NCBI GenBank assembly: GCA_040004225.1
Contig: JBDUBI010000196.1
Location: forward strand, 1 to 11,256
Source: JALYUA01 sp040004225
GTDB lineage: Bacteria > Acidobacteriota > Thermoanaerobaculia > UBA5066 > Gp7-AA6
Direction of reading: 5' to 3'
DNA: 11,256 nucleotides
In this document: piece after piece, positions 4,898 to 11,256 of the stretch
Layout: every line of letters begins with the position of its first letter
Position numbering within the stretch: position 1 is the first letter of the stretch
Made by a program: the position numbers and the translations under genes
The notes under the pieces: model-generated
Seen by the model: the letters and a program-made list of their open reading frames with translations, nothing else
What the model was told of the DNA's origin: nothing
The model's database searches: none

Positions 4898-6331
4898 CTA
4901 GCGGGCGCCGCGCCCGCTCAAAACGGCGGGCACCGTTTTCAGCAGGATCTTGAGATCGAGCATCGGGGACCAGGTGTCGATGTACTTCAGGTCGAGCGCC
5001 ATCCAGCGGTCGAAGTCCACCTCGCTGCGGCCCGACACCTGCCAGAGGCACGTCAGGCCCGGGTTCATGGAGAGCCGCCGCCGCTGCCAGGGCTCGTAGT
5101 GGGAGACCTCTTCCGGAAGCGGTGGGCGAGGGCCGACCAGGCTCATGTCGCCGCGAATGACGTTCCAGAGCTGAGGGAGCTCGTCGATCGACAGGCGTCG
5201 GAGGATCCGCCCGACGAAGGTGGATCGCGGATCCCGGGACATCTTGAAGACCGGCCCGGACATCTCATTCAAGTGCGAAAGCTCGGTCAGCCGCTGCTCC
5301 GCCCCGGCGTCCATGGTGCGGAACTTCAGGAGAGTGAAATGCCGGCCGTTCAATCCACAGCGGACCTGCCGGAAAAAGACGGGTCCGTGCGACGTCAGCT
5401 TGATCGCCACGATCGCGAGAAGCTGAATCGGGAGCGTCAGGAGGAAGAGGCACAGCGAGACGGCGAGATCGAGGGCGCGCTTGACGACCAGATGTGTCGG
5501 ATTGGACGGCGTCGTCGTAAAGGACAGGAGCGGCACACCGTCGAGCTCTTCCAGGACGGGCCGCGCCAGGACGTGCGGGAAGATGTCGAGAGACACGTGG
5601 GCCCGGACTCCGTGCCGCTCGGCGATCAAGAGCGCCTCTTCGTAGGCGCCGAGCTTCCCCTTTTCGATCACGAACACCACCTCGTCGACGACCTCGCGGA
5701 GAAGAACGCTTTCGAGGTCCGTGATCTTGCCCGCGCACGGCCACCGGTTGGCGCGGCGGATTTCTCCGCCGTTCTCATCGTCGAGATAGCCCATCACACG
5801 AAATCCCCAGTGGGGGTGCGCCTCCAGGAAATCGGCGAGTTGCGCCGCCTTCTGGCCGGTGCCGACGAGAAGCACCGTGCGGAAGTTGAACCCGCGGGCG
5901 CGGACCCAGCGTGACACGAGACGGAGCGCGACCTTTTCCGTCGCGAGAAACCCGAAGTTCACCGCGGCAAAAACGACCAGCAGCCACCGGCTCACGAATT
6001 CGAGTCGCAGGCCGTACACGATCAGGGCGAGCATCGCGGTGCCGCCGATCGCGACCTTCGTCGCCGCCCAGATTTCCTCGGCAAGCGGCAGGGTCCGATG
6101 GCTGCGGTAGAAGCCGGCAACCGAAAGCATCACGGCCCAGAACGGAAGGATCAGGACGAGCAGGAACAGATACCGGTCAAACGGGTGCAGCGGCCTGGGA
6201 AAGAGAGAGGGGGACACCGAGGTCAGCACCACGTGTCGGATCACGTAGGCGACCGGGAGGGAGAGCGCGGTTAAGGCCAGGTCTCCGGCCAGCACGCCGA
6301 GCGCGATCGCCCGGGCCTTCTGTTTCAGCAT
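4898..6331 (-). CDS. Polyprenyl-phosphate sugar-1-phosphate transferase (exopolysaccharide priming enzyme)
   Basis: A 477-residue membrane enzyme of the bacterial sugar transferase (PHPT) family. It would move a sugar-1-phosphate from a nucleotide sugar onto undecaprenyl phosphate, the first step of surface-polysaccharide assembly. Hydrophobic segments lie at about residues 10-30, 53-72, 94-107 and 114-130. A nucleotide-binding-like central domain follows (VLLVGTGQKAAQL, 153-165), then a membrane-associated helix (about 287-312). The catalytic domain carries FRQVRCGLNGR (320-330), LLKFRTMD (334-341), the Asp-Glu pair in SIDELPQLWN (D383, E384) and MSLVGPRPPLPEE (396-408). Length matches WbaP/WcaJ-type enzymes (about 460-480). 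ATG 6331 has an AGGGA-like site about 7 nt upstream. It is the last gene of the five-gene glycosyltransferase operon, 45 nt after the family 4 enzyme. Sugar specificity cannot be read from sequence. Confidence 0.92.
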   Translation of the reverse strand: MLKQKARAIALGVLAGDLALTALSLPVAYVIRHVVLTSVSPSLFPRPLHPFDRYLFLLVLILPFWAVMLSVAGFYRSHRTLPLAEEIWAATKVAIGGTAMLALIVYGLRLEFVSRWLLVVFAAVNFGFLATEKVALRLVSRWVRARGFNFRTVLLVGTGQKAAQLADFLEAHPHWGFRVMGYLDDENGGEIRRANRWPCAGKITDLESVLLREVVDEVVFVIEKGKLGAYEEALLIAERHGVRAHVSLDIFPHVLARPVLEELDGVPLLSFTTTPSNPTHLVVKRALDLAVSLCLFLLTLPIQLLAIVAIKLTSHGPVFFRQVRCGLNGRHFTLLKFRTMDAGAEQRLTELSHLNEMSGPVFKMSRDPRSTFVGRILRRLSIDELPQLWNVIRGDMSLVGPRPPLPEEVSHYEPWQRRRLSMNPGLTCLWQVSGRSEVDFDRWMALDLKYIDTWSPMLDLKILLKTVPAVLSGRGAR

Positions 6332-6376
6332 CGATTCGTCCCTGTTCGCCGTCCGGCACGCCGGAAGGCCGGGATG

Positions 6377-7480
6377 TCATGAGATGGGAGTCCGCCCTTC
6401 CAGAAGGGCTTCGTAGCGATTGGCGACATCGTCCCAACGATACCGTTCTTCTGTCCGTTTTCTCGCCCGCTCTTTCCATACGGAGAAACCGGCCGGATCA
6501 TCCAGGACGCGGGTCAGGAGTTCCGTCAGGGTTTCGGGCCGCCGGACGTCGAACGGAAGCGCCGCGCCGGCCGCGACTTCCTCGTTCTCCGGCGACTGGT
6601 GGTAGCAGACCACCCGGCCGTATCCGAGCGCTTCGACCAGAGCGGGGTGTGTTCCTCCGACCTCAGTCGCCTGGACGTAGACCGCGGCGCGGGCGAGCAG
6701 CTCCCGATACCCTTCTCCGTAGATGCCGCCGGGGAAGAGGACTCGCGGGTCGGCGGCCGCGCGCACGCGGTCGATGTAGGCGCGCGCATACGGCGCATCC
6801 CCCACGACGACCAGGGGAACGGTCCCGGGGACCTTTCCATAGGCCTCGACCACCGCGAGCGCGTTGTTCTCGGGCTCGAGCCGCGACACGTAGAGAACGT
6901 ATTCCTCCGGACGCAACCCGAGCGCTTCGAGAGCGCCGACGCCCGACGGCGCGGGCAGATCGCCGCCATACGGAATGAAGACGGTCGCCAGGCCGTACCG
7001 TTCCCGGTAGTAGCTCTCGATGACGCGCGCGTCGGAGACGACGACGTCGGGAAGGATCGTGGACAGGCGCTCCGACACCCTGTACGCGGCGCGCCCCGCG
7101 AAATTCCACTTCCGCCGGTTGCGTTCGAGCCCGTCCACGTTCAAGACCACGCGCGTTTTGCCCGAGAGACGCGGGAGGAACGACGAAGCCGCGTTGATGG
7201 CGTTGCAGACCAGAACCGCGTCGTACCGCTCGAGCGTCGCGTCAATCGCGGAGAGAGCCCCGTGCACGACGGTGTCGAGGTACTTCGTCGGGATCGTCGG
7301 GAGCACGCGCACCCGCGCTCCGCGCCAGCTTTCGACCCCGGGCGCGGCGTAGCGGGTCCGCGTGTACACCGTCACCTCGTGTCCCCTGGCGGCGAGCCGG
7401 GCGGAGAGCTCCTCGGCCAGTGTTTCGAATCCTCCGTACCGGGCGGGAATCCCCCGGGTGCCGAGGATGGCGAGCCGCAT
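6377..7480 (-). CDS. Family 4 glycosyltransferase, DUF1972-type
   Basis: This 367-residue cytoplasmic glycosyltransferase starts MRLAILGTRGIPARYGGFET, the signature of the DUF1972 N-terminal domain found in rhamnosyltransferase-like family 4 enzymes. The second Rossmann half carries YVLYVSRLEPENN (194-206) and the acceptor/donor loop EVGGTHPALVEALGYG (273-288), where the two glutamates E273 and E283 stand in for the usual E-x7-E pair. That wider spacing is normal in this subfamily. It would transfer one sugar from a nucleotide donor to the lipid-linked oligosaccharide with retention of configuration, as is general for family 4. The gene lies 32 nt after the third family 2 gene and 45 nt before the priming transferase, so all are probably one transcript. 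No strong ribosome binding site is visible before ATG 7480. Donor sugar is unknown. Confidence 0.92.
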   Translation of the reverse strand: MRLAILGTRGIPARYGGFETLAEELSARLAARGHEVTVYTRTRYAAPGVESWRGARVRVLPTIPTKYLDTVVHGALSAIDATLERYDAVLVCNAINAASSFLPRLSGKTRVVLNVDGLERNRRKWNFAGRAAYRVSERLSTILPDVVVSDARVIESYYRERYGLATVFIPYGGDLPAPSGVGALEALGLRPEEYVLYVSRLEPENNALAVVEAYGKVPGTVPLVVVGDAPYARAYIDRVRAAADPRVLFPGGIYGEGYRELLARAAVYVQATEVGGTHPALVEALGYGRVVCYHQSPENEEVAAGAALPFDVRRPETLTELLTRVLDDPAGFSVWKERARKRTEERYRWDDVANRYEALLEGRTPIS

Positions 7481-7512
7481 CGGCAGAACCTATCAGCTCG
7501 GTGGCGCGGCCG

Positions 7513-8463
7513 TCAGGGGCGGCGGGATCCCGGCGCGGCCCGGCGCTGCGCCTCAATCTCGCGGCGCTTGGCCCACAGGCGACGGCGATTTTTCCAGAGC
7601 CAGGAGAACGCCGGCAGCGACGTGCGCTCGACGGTCAGACACGCGCCGAGGACGATCAGGTCGCGCGCCAGCGTGGGGAGGAGGGTGCGCGCGGCCTCGC
7701 CGCCCGACTGGTTGTTGATGCGCAGCAGAAAACGGTTCTTGACCGAGTGGAAGTTGGCGGCCGCTGTCATCTGGCGCCGGCGCTCCGGAAGGTTGCGCCT
7801 CCGGTGGTACGCCACGGCGGCCGGGACGTAGAGACACGTCCAACCGAGGTTGCGCAGCCGCCATGCGAGGTCCGCGTCCTCGCGATAGAGAAAAAAGTCG
7901 GCGTCGAAGTACCCCGTGGAGATGCGGGCGCCCGCGAGAGCGTCCCGGCGGTACAGGGCCGCGGCACCGCTCGCGCCGGCGATCTGCTCCTCCCGTCCGT
8001 ACCGCCCGGCCGCCGGCTCTCCGGCGCCGCGGTCGAAGTGCCGTCCGGACGCGGTGAAGAGGATCCCGGCCGAGTCGATCTCCCCCGTGGGCAGGAGCGC
8101 CAGGCCGCCGCCTCGCAACAGCCGCCCCGAGGCAGATCCGGCGTCGGGCTGTCGGTCGAGCCGCTCCACGAGAACCGCGGCGAAGTCCGGCTCGAGCCGG
8201 CAATCCGGGTTGAGCGCGAGCACGTACCGGCTCTTCGTCGCGTCGATTCCGGCGTTCATCGCCGCCGCGAAACCCACGTTTTCCGGGAGCGCCACCACGC
8301 GGACACCCAGGCGCTTCGCCTCGTCCCGGGACGCGTCGCGCGAGGCGTTGTCGACGAGAAGCACCTCCGCCGAGACCCCCCGCTGCGCGAGGGCCGACCC
8401 GAGCGAGATCGGGAGGTCCGCGGCGTCGTTGTACGAGACGACGAGGATGGCGACGTCGTTCAA
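7513..8463 (-). CDS. Family 2 glycosyltransferase (third in the series)
   Basis: A 316-residue inverting GT-A glycosyltransferase. It begins NDVAILVVSYNDAADL, then LLVDNASRDAS (35-45), ENVGFAAAMNAGI (61-73) and LALNPDCRLEPDF (82-94), where NPD replaces the DxD metal-binding motif. FFLYREDADLAWRLRNLGW (190-208) carries the probable catalytic acid pair. This pattern is typical of rhamnosyltransferase-like family 2 enzymes in O-antigen and exopolysaccharide clusters. The start is TTG 8463, whose last two bases are part of the TGA stop of the upstream gene (TTGA, 4-nt overlap), which argues for translational coupling. The C-terminus from about 255 is a helical, Arg-rich tail with a hydrophobic patch at about 262-282 that may touch the membrane. 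Donor and acceptor are unknown. Confidence 0.9.
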   Translation of the reverse strand: MNDVAILVVSYNDAADLPISLGSALAQRGVSAEVLLVDNASRDASRDEAKRLGVRVVALPENVGFAAAMNAGIDATKSRYVLALNPDCRLEPDFAAVLVERLDRQPDAGSASGRLLRGGGLALLPTGEIDSAGILFTASGRHFDRGAGEPAAGRYGREEQIAGASGAAALYRRDALAGARISTGYFDADFFLYREDADLAWRLRNLGWTCLYVPAAVAYHRRRNLPERRRQMTAAANFHSVKNRFLLRINNQSGGEAARTLLPTLARDLIVLGACLTVERTSLPAFSWLWKNRRRLWAKRREIEAQRRAAPGSRRP

Positions 8464-9518
8464 CGACTCCCCCGCCGGAGACCGAAGGCCAGCATCAAGA
8501 CCGCCGCATAGGCGCGCGCGGCGCCCGCCTTCGAGCGCGGGACCTCGCGCCGAAGGGGAAGCGCGGCCAGCCGAAGCAGCATTCCGACGACGAGGAGGGC
8601 GCGATATGCCGCTCGGGCCGGCCGCGAGTAGTGTTTTCGCCGGTACCGGAGCGAGTTTCGGTACAGGATCGGAAGAAAGCGGTCGTAACCGAGGCGGGCG
8701 GAGGAGACACCTCCGGCGTGGCGAAACCGCGCCGCGGGCCAGTAGAGAATGGAGCCCTCCGCGGCGAGCCGCGCACAGAGGTCCACATCCTCGAACCAGG
8801 CGGGCACGAAGGACTCGTCAAATCCGCCCACCGAATCAAACGCCCGGCGCCGCACCGCGAGCGCGGCGGCCGCGGCCTGCTCCACGGCGAACGGACGCTC
8901 GCGATTTTCGTCCGCGTAGCGGGCGTAGCGTCGGCGCGCCCCGTCCGGACGCAGGTGCTCGCCGAGCAGAAGTTCGCGCGCGTCCGACGCGAGCCGGGGC
9001 AGCCGCCGTAGCTGAAACGTGAACTGATCCTCGTTTCCGGGCGGCGCGAGCGGTCGGCGCCCCACGGGTGGCTCTCCGGGCGCCGTATCCACCAGCCGCG
9101 GCGCCAGGGCGGCAGCCTCCGGATGCTCCTCGAAGCCCTGCGCGATCGCGGCAAAAGGATCTCCCTCGCCGCGTGTGTCCGGATTCAAAAAGAGCAGGAC
9201 GTCCGCGCCTTTCGCCGCGGCCGCTCCCTGGTTTGCGGCGGGGCCGAGGCCCCGATTCTCGGGGTTCACCAGAATGACCGCGTCCGGCCACAGGGCCCGG
9301 ATCCGCTCCTCCCGGACCGACTCCCTCCCGTTGCCGACCGCGATGACGAGAATGTTCAGGTCGCGCCGGGCCGACCCGGCCCGGCACGCGGCGAGAGAGC
9401 GAACGGCCTCTTCGAGCTCGTCCGCGTCGCGCCAGGAGACGAGGACGGCGGCGATCGTTCCGATCTTCGCGGAATCGGCGGCGGAGCGCGGCGGCGTGGC
9501 AGGCGGGCGGGCGCTCAC
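8460..9518 (-). CDS. Family 2 glycosyltransferase (second in the series)
   Basis: A 352-residue GT-A enzyme. The core begins TIAAVLVSWRDADELEEAV (21-39), followed by ENRGLGPAANQGAA (87-100), VLLFLNPDTRGEGD (107-120, NPD in place of DxD) and WFEDVDLCARLAAEG (241-255). Hydrophobic stretches near the C-terminus (about 305-320 and 333-346) could anchor it to the membrane. I chose GTG 9518 because it overlaps the TGA stop of the gene before it (GTGA) and leaves only a 20-residue lead before the first strand. The frame stays open to 9881, but that stretch encodes Arg/Pro-rich residues antisense to nothing recognisable and lies inside the upstream gene. It has a longer middle loop (about 145-205) than its two siblings. 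Predicted to add one sugar to the growing repeat unit; specificity unknown. Confidence 0.88.
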   Translation of the reverse strand: MSARPPATPPRSAADSAKIGTIAAVLVSWRDADELEEAVRSLAACRAGSARRDLNILVIAVGNGRESVREERIRALWPDAVILVNPENRGLGPAANQGAAAAKGADVLLFLNPDTRGEGDPFAAIAQGFEEHPEAAALAPRLVDTAPGEPPVGRRPLAPPGNEDQFTFQLRRLPRLASDARELLLGEHLRPDGARRRYARYADENRERPFAVEQAAAAALAVRRRAFDSVGGFDESFVPAWFEDVDLCARLAAEGSILYWPAARFRHAGGVSSARLGYDRFLPILYRNSLRYRRKHYSRPARAAYRALLVVGMLLRLAALPLRREVPRSKAGAARAYAAVLMLAFGLRRGSR

Positions 9519-10552
9519 CCGACGAGTCGGTTTCGGCCGGCGGGCCCCTGCGGGCCGCCCGAGGCGGTTCCCGTGCGCGGCCAGTCTGCCAGCGGGCGCG
9601 CTCCGCCCGCAGAGGCCGGGTTCGCGCGCGAAGCGAACGCGAGCGGGGCCCAGACGGAAAGGAGAAGCAGCGGCGCGCGCCAACCGAGTGCGCGCGCGTG
9701 GGCAAGGTCTGCACGGAGAAGGCGCGGCGCCTCGCGGCGCAGAAGGCCGGGCTCGAAGTTCCGGAACAGGGTCCGCCACCGGTTTCTCGCGACCCAGATC
9801 GCGCGCTTCCAGGGGGTACGCGATCCGGTGCGCGAGCCTTCGTGCCGGGCGATCGCCGCCGGCTCGCACGCGAACCGCCATCCCGCGCGGACCAGCCGCA
9901 GAGAGAGGTCGACGTCCTCGTAGTAGGCGAAAAACGACGGCTCGAAGACCTCGGCCGGCCCCGCCACGTCCTCGAGCGCGTCTCTCCGGTAGAGCGCGGC
10001 GGTCGCCGAAACGCCGCTCACTTCGAAGGCGCCGTCGGATACGGAAGCGGGATCGCCGCCGCCGAGGAAGGGCACGGCCTCGCGGCGGGAGTTCCAGTCG
10101 AGGCCCGCGGAATCGATGCGCTTCGCGTCCGCCGTGAGAACCAGCCCCTGCACGGCGGCGAGGCGGTCATCGAGGGCCAGCCGCGCCGCCAGCCTCGCGA
10201 CGTAATCGGTCGCCAGGGTGGCGTCATTGTTCAAGAGAAGGATGAAGGGCGCTCGCGTCCGGGCGATGCCCTCGTTCGCCGCTCCCGCGAAGCCGAGGTT
10301 GCGGGAAAAAGCGATTACCCGCACGGCGGGCGTCTCTCGGGCGAGTCTCTCCCGCTCCGACGGGCCCGAGGCGTTGTCGATCACCACGATCGAAAGGTCG
10401 ATTCCGGTCTGGGCTTCGAGGGAACGGAGTGCCGCAAAAAGCGAGTCGCCTCCGTCGCGATTTACGACGACACAAGCGACCTCGGGGAGCTGGAAGGGAG
10501 GACTCAAACGGTTGACTCGGACAGCGGCGCGATGTAAACCGGCGTGGATCAT
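9515..10552 (-). CDS. Family 2 glycosyltransferase (first in the series)
   Basis: A 345-residue GT-A glycosyltransferase. The core shows PEVACVVVNRDGGDSL (23-38), IVVIDNASGPSERERL (55-70), NLGFAGAANEGIA (85-97), ILLLNNDATLATDYV (104-118, NND at the DxD position) and FFAYYEDVDLSLRLVRAGW (207-225). It belongs with rhamnosyltransferase-like family 2 enzymes. ATG 10552 is the furthest supported start; a TTG at 10507 would remove 15 residues and still keep the whole domain. The open frame upstream of 10552 is antisense to serS and is not part of the gene. The last 40 residues (about 306-345) are Gly/Pro/Ala/Arg-rich and unlike the domain; the DNA there resembles the intergenic repeat. The gene heads the operon and is divergent from serS with overlapping start codons. 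Donor and acceptor unknown. Confidence 0.88.
   Translation of the reverse strand: MIHAGLHRAAVRVNRLSPPFQLPEVACVVVNRDGGDSLFAALRSLEAQTGIDLSIVVIDNASGPSERERLARETPAVRVIAFSRNLGFAGAANEGIARTRAPFILLLNNDATLATDYVARLAARLALDDRLAAVQGLVLTADAKRIDSAGLDWNSRREAVPFLGGGDPASVSDGAFEVSGVSATAALYRRDALEDVAGPAEVFEPSFFAYYEDVDLSLRLVRAGWRFACEPAAIARHEGSRTGSRTPWKRAIWVARNRWRTLFRNFEPGLLRREAPRLLRADLAHARALGWRAPLLLLSVWAPLAFASRANPASAGGARPLADWPRTGTASGGPQGPAGRNRLVG
10512..10538 (+). promoter_or_regulatory. Candidate serS promoter
   Basis: TTGACT (10512-10517) matches the -35 consensus at five of six positions. TGTAAA (10533-10538) matches -10 at four of six, with a short 15-nt spacer. Transcription would begin about 10545, only some 6 nt before the serS ATG, so the mRNA would be almost leaderless. 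The whole promoter would lie inside the 5' end of the divergent glycosyltransferase gene. The spacer is tight, so this is weak. Confidence 0.3.
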
Positions 10553-11256
10553 GTTAGCACGCGAGAGGCTTCGATCCGAGGCGGAGACTCTTCTCCGCGA
10601 GTTCCCGGAGCGGTATGCGGCCTCCGGGATCGGCCGCTTCGTGGAGCTCGACCGCGAGCGGCGGGAGAGCGTCACCCGGCTCGAGGAAAAGCGGCGTCGC
10701 CGAAACGAGCTGACGGCCGTTCGCGCGAAGCCCGACCCCGAGATCATTGCCGAGATGAAGCGGCTGAAGGAGGAAATCCGCTCCCTCGAGGAGGACGTCG
10801 AAGCGCGCGAGAGCGAGCTTGCTGCAACAGAGAGGAGCATTCCAAACGCCCCGCATGCGAGCGTGCCCCGCGGGAAGGACGAGACGGCGAACCGAGTGGA
10901 GCGGACGTGGGGCAACCCGCGGCGGTTCGACTTCGCTCCGCAGCCGCACTGGGACCTCGGACCCGCGCTCGGCATCCTCGACTTCGAGCGGGGGGTGAAA
11001 ATCGCCGGTTCGCGTTTTACGGTCCTGCGCGGAGCGGGGGCGAGGCTGTCCCGCGCGCTCGGCACCTTCATGCTCGACCTGCACACGCGTGAGCACGGCT
11101 ACGAAGAGATTCTCCCGCCGGTCCTGACGAACGCGGAGTCGCTCTTCGGGACGGGGCAGCTCCCGAAGTTCGAAGACGACCTGTTCAAGACGCGCGAGGG
11201 GATGTACCTGATCTCGACGGCGGAGATCCCCGTGACGAACCTGCATCGCGACGAGA
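10551..11256 (+). CDS. serS: Seryl-tRNA synthetase (N-terminal part, cut by the window end)
   Basis: The first 235 codons of serS, with no stop before the edge; the full enzyme is usually about 420-430 residues. It charges tRNA-Ser (and tRNA-Sec where present) with serine in the cytoplasm. The N-terminal arm (about 30-95) is an antiparallel coiled coil that contacts the long variable arm of tRNA-Ser. Recognisable SerS elements follow: SIPNAPHASVPRGKDE (96-111), PHWDLGPALGILDFERG (132-148), class II motif 1 around GYEEILPPVLTNAESLFGTG (183-202), QLPKFEDDLF (203-212) and STAEIPVTNLHRDE (222-235). ATG 10551 gives a start that aligns with other SerS proteins. Motifs 2 and 3 lie beyond the window. 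No good ribosome binding site is seen upstream. Identification is very secure. Confidence 0.96.
   Translation, partial: MLARERLRSEAETLLREFPERYAASGIGRFVELDRERRESVTRLEEKRRRRNELTAVRAKPDPEIIAEMKRLKEEIRSLEEDVEARESELAATERSIPNAPHASVPRGKDETANRVERTWGNPRRFDFAPQPHWDLGPALGILDFERGVKIAGSRFTVLRGAGARLSRALGTFMLDLHTREHGYEEILPPVLTNAESLFGTGQLPKFEDDLFKTREGMYLISTAEIPVTNLHRDE

Noticed and set aside
7420..8511. Plus-strand ORF of 363 codons opposite two glycosyltransferases
   Set aside because: Composition is shadow-like (Arg, Val, Glu runs) and the minus-strand genes there have clear family motifs.
9519..9881. N-terminal extension of the second family 2 glycosyltransferase to an ATG at 9881
   Set aside because: The extra 121 residues are Arg/Pro/Ala-rich, lie within the first glycosyltransferase gene in another frame, and show no family similarity. 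GTG 9518 fits the overlap with the preceding stop.
9698..10537. Plus-strand ORF of 279 codons
   Set aside because: It lies antisense to the family 2 glycosyltransferase and encodes an Arg/Glu/Gly-rich product without domain features, as expected for a shadow frame in GC-rich DNA.
10553..11086. Upstream extension of the first glycosyltransferase to 11086
   Set aside because: This stretch is antisense to serS, which is unmistakable; the residues are Ser/Arg-rich shadow sequence.
1..11256. CRISPR array, tRNA, rRNA or insertion sequence
   Set aside because: No regularly spaced repeats of 25-40 nt, no cloverleaf-like sequence with a T-loop GGTTCGA core in context, and no transposase-like protein were seen.

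Overview
This window looks like chromosomal DNA from a GC-rich, free-living bacterium. It has dense, short-spaced genes, strong G/C bias at third codon positions, and GTG and TTG starts alongside ATG. An Hfq-like protein with a long N-terminal extension sits next to a PSP1/RicT-family gene, and a 95-residue CPCC protein lies nearby. Together these recall Acidobacteriota or a neighbouring phylum. That placement is inference from protein flavour only; no rRNA or tRNA is present to anchor it.

Left half (1-4752). A partial and a full copy of an intergenic hairpin repeat (1-31 and 46-114) lead into a lone DGQHR-domain (DndB-like) gene (151-1275), which has a perfect TATAAT box and ends in a likely intrinsic terminator. 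A LemA-family gene (1344-1925) and an HtpX-like M48 membrane metalloprotease gene (2090-3058) follow on the same strand; these families are often neighbours. A small CxxC protein gene (3096-3383) runs the other way, convergent with the protease gene. A second full copy of the hairpin repeat (3481-3546) precedes a RicT/PSP1-domain gene (3583-4338), and an Hfq-like RNA chaperone gene (4384-4752) follows closely. The last two form a probable RNA-metabolism pair.

Right half (4898-10552), minus strand. This is a compact surface-polysaccharide operon. Transcription would run from about 10552 to 4898: three family 2 glycosyltransferases joined by 4-nt stop/start overlaps, then a family 4 (DUF1972-type) glycosyltransferase, and finally a polyprenyl-phosphate sugar-1-phosphate transferase that would prime the lipid carrier. 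The last enzyme would start a repeat unit on undecaprenyl phosphate and the four glycosyltransferases would extend it at the cytoplasmic face. No flippase, polymerase or chain-length regulator lies in the window.

Right edge (10551-11256). The 5' two-thirds or so of serS (seryl-tRNA synthetase) runs off the end of the window. Its ATG overlaps the ATG of the first glycosyltransferase in a CATG palindrome, so the two divergent genes have no intergenic space.

I found no complete novel multi-gene system. The best leads are the intergenic repeat with a compensated hairpin stem, the divergent Hfq beside RicT, and the orphan DndB-like gene. No CRISPR array, insertion sequence, tRNA or rRNA was recognised.
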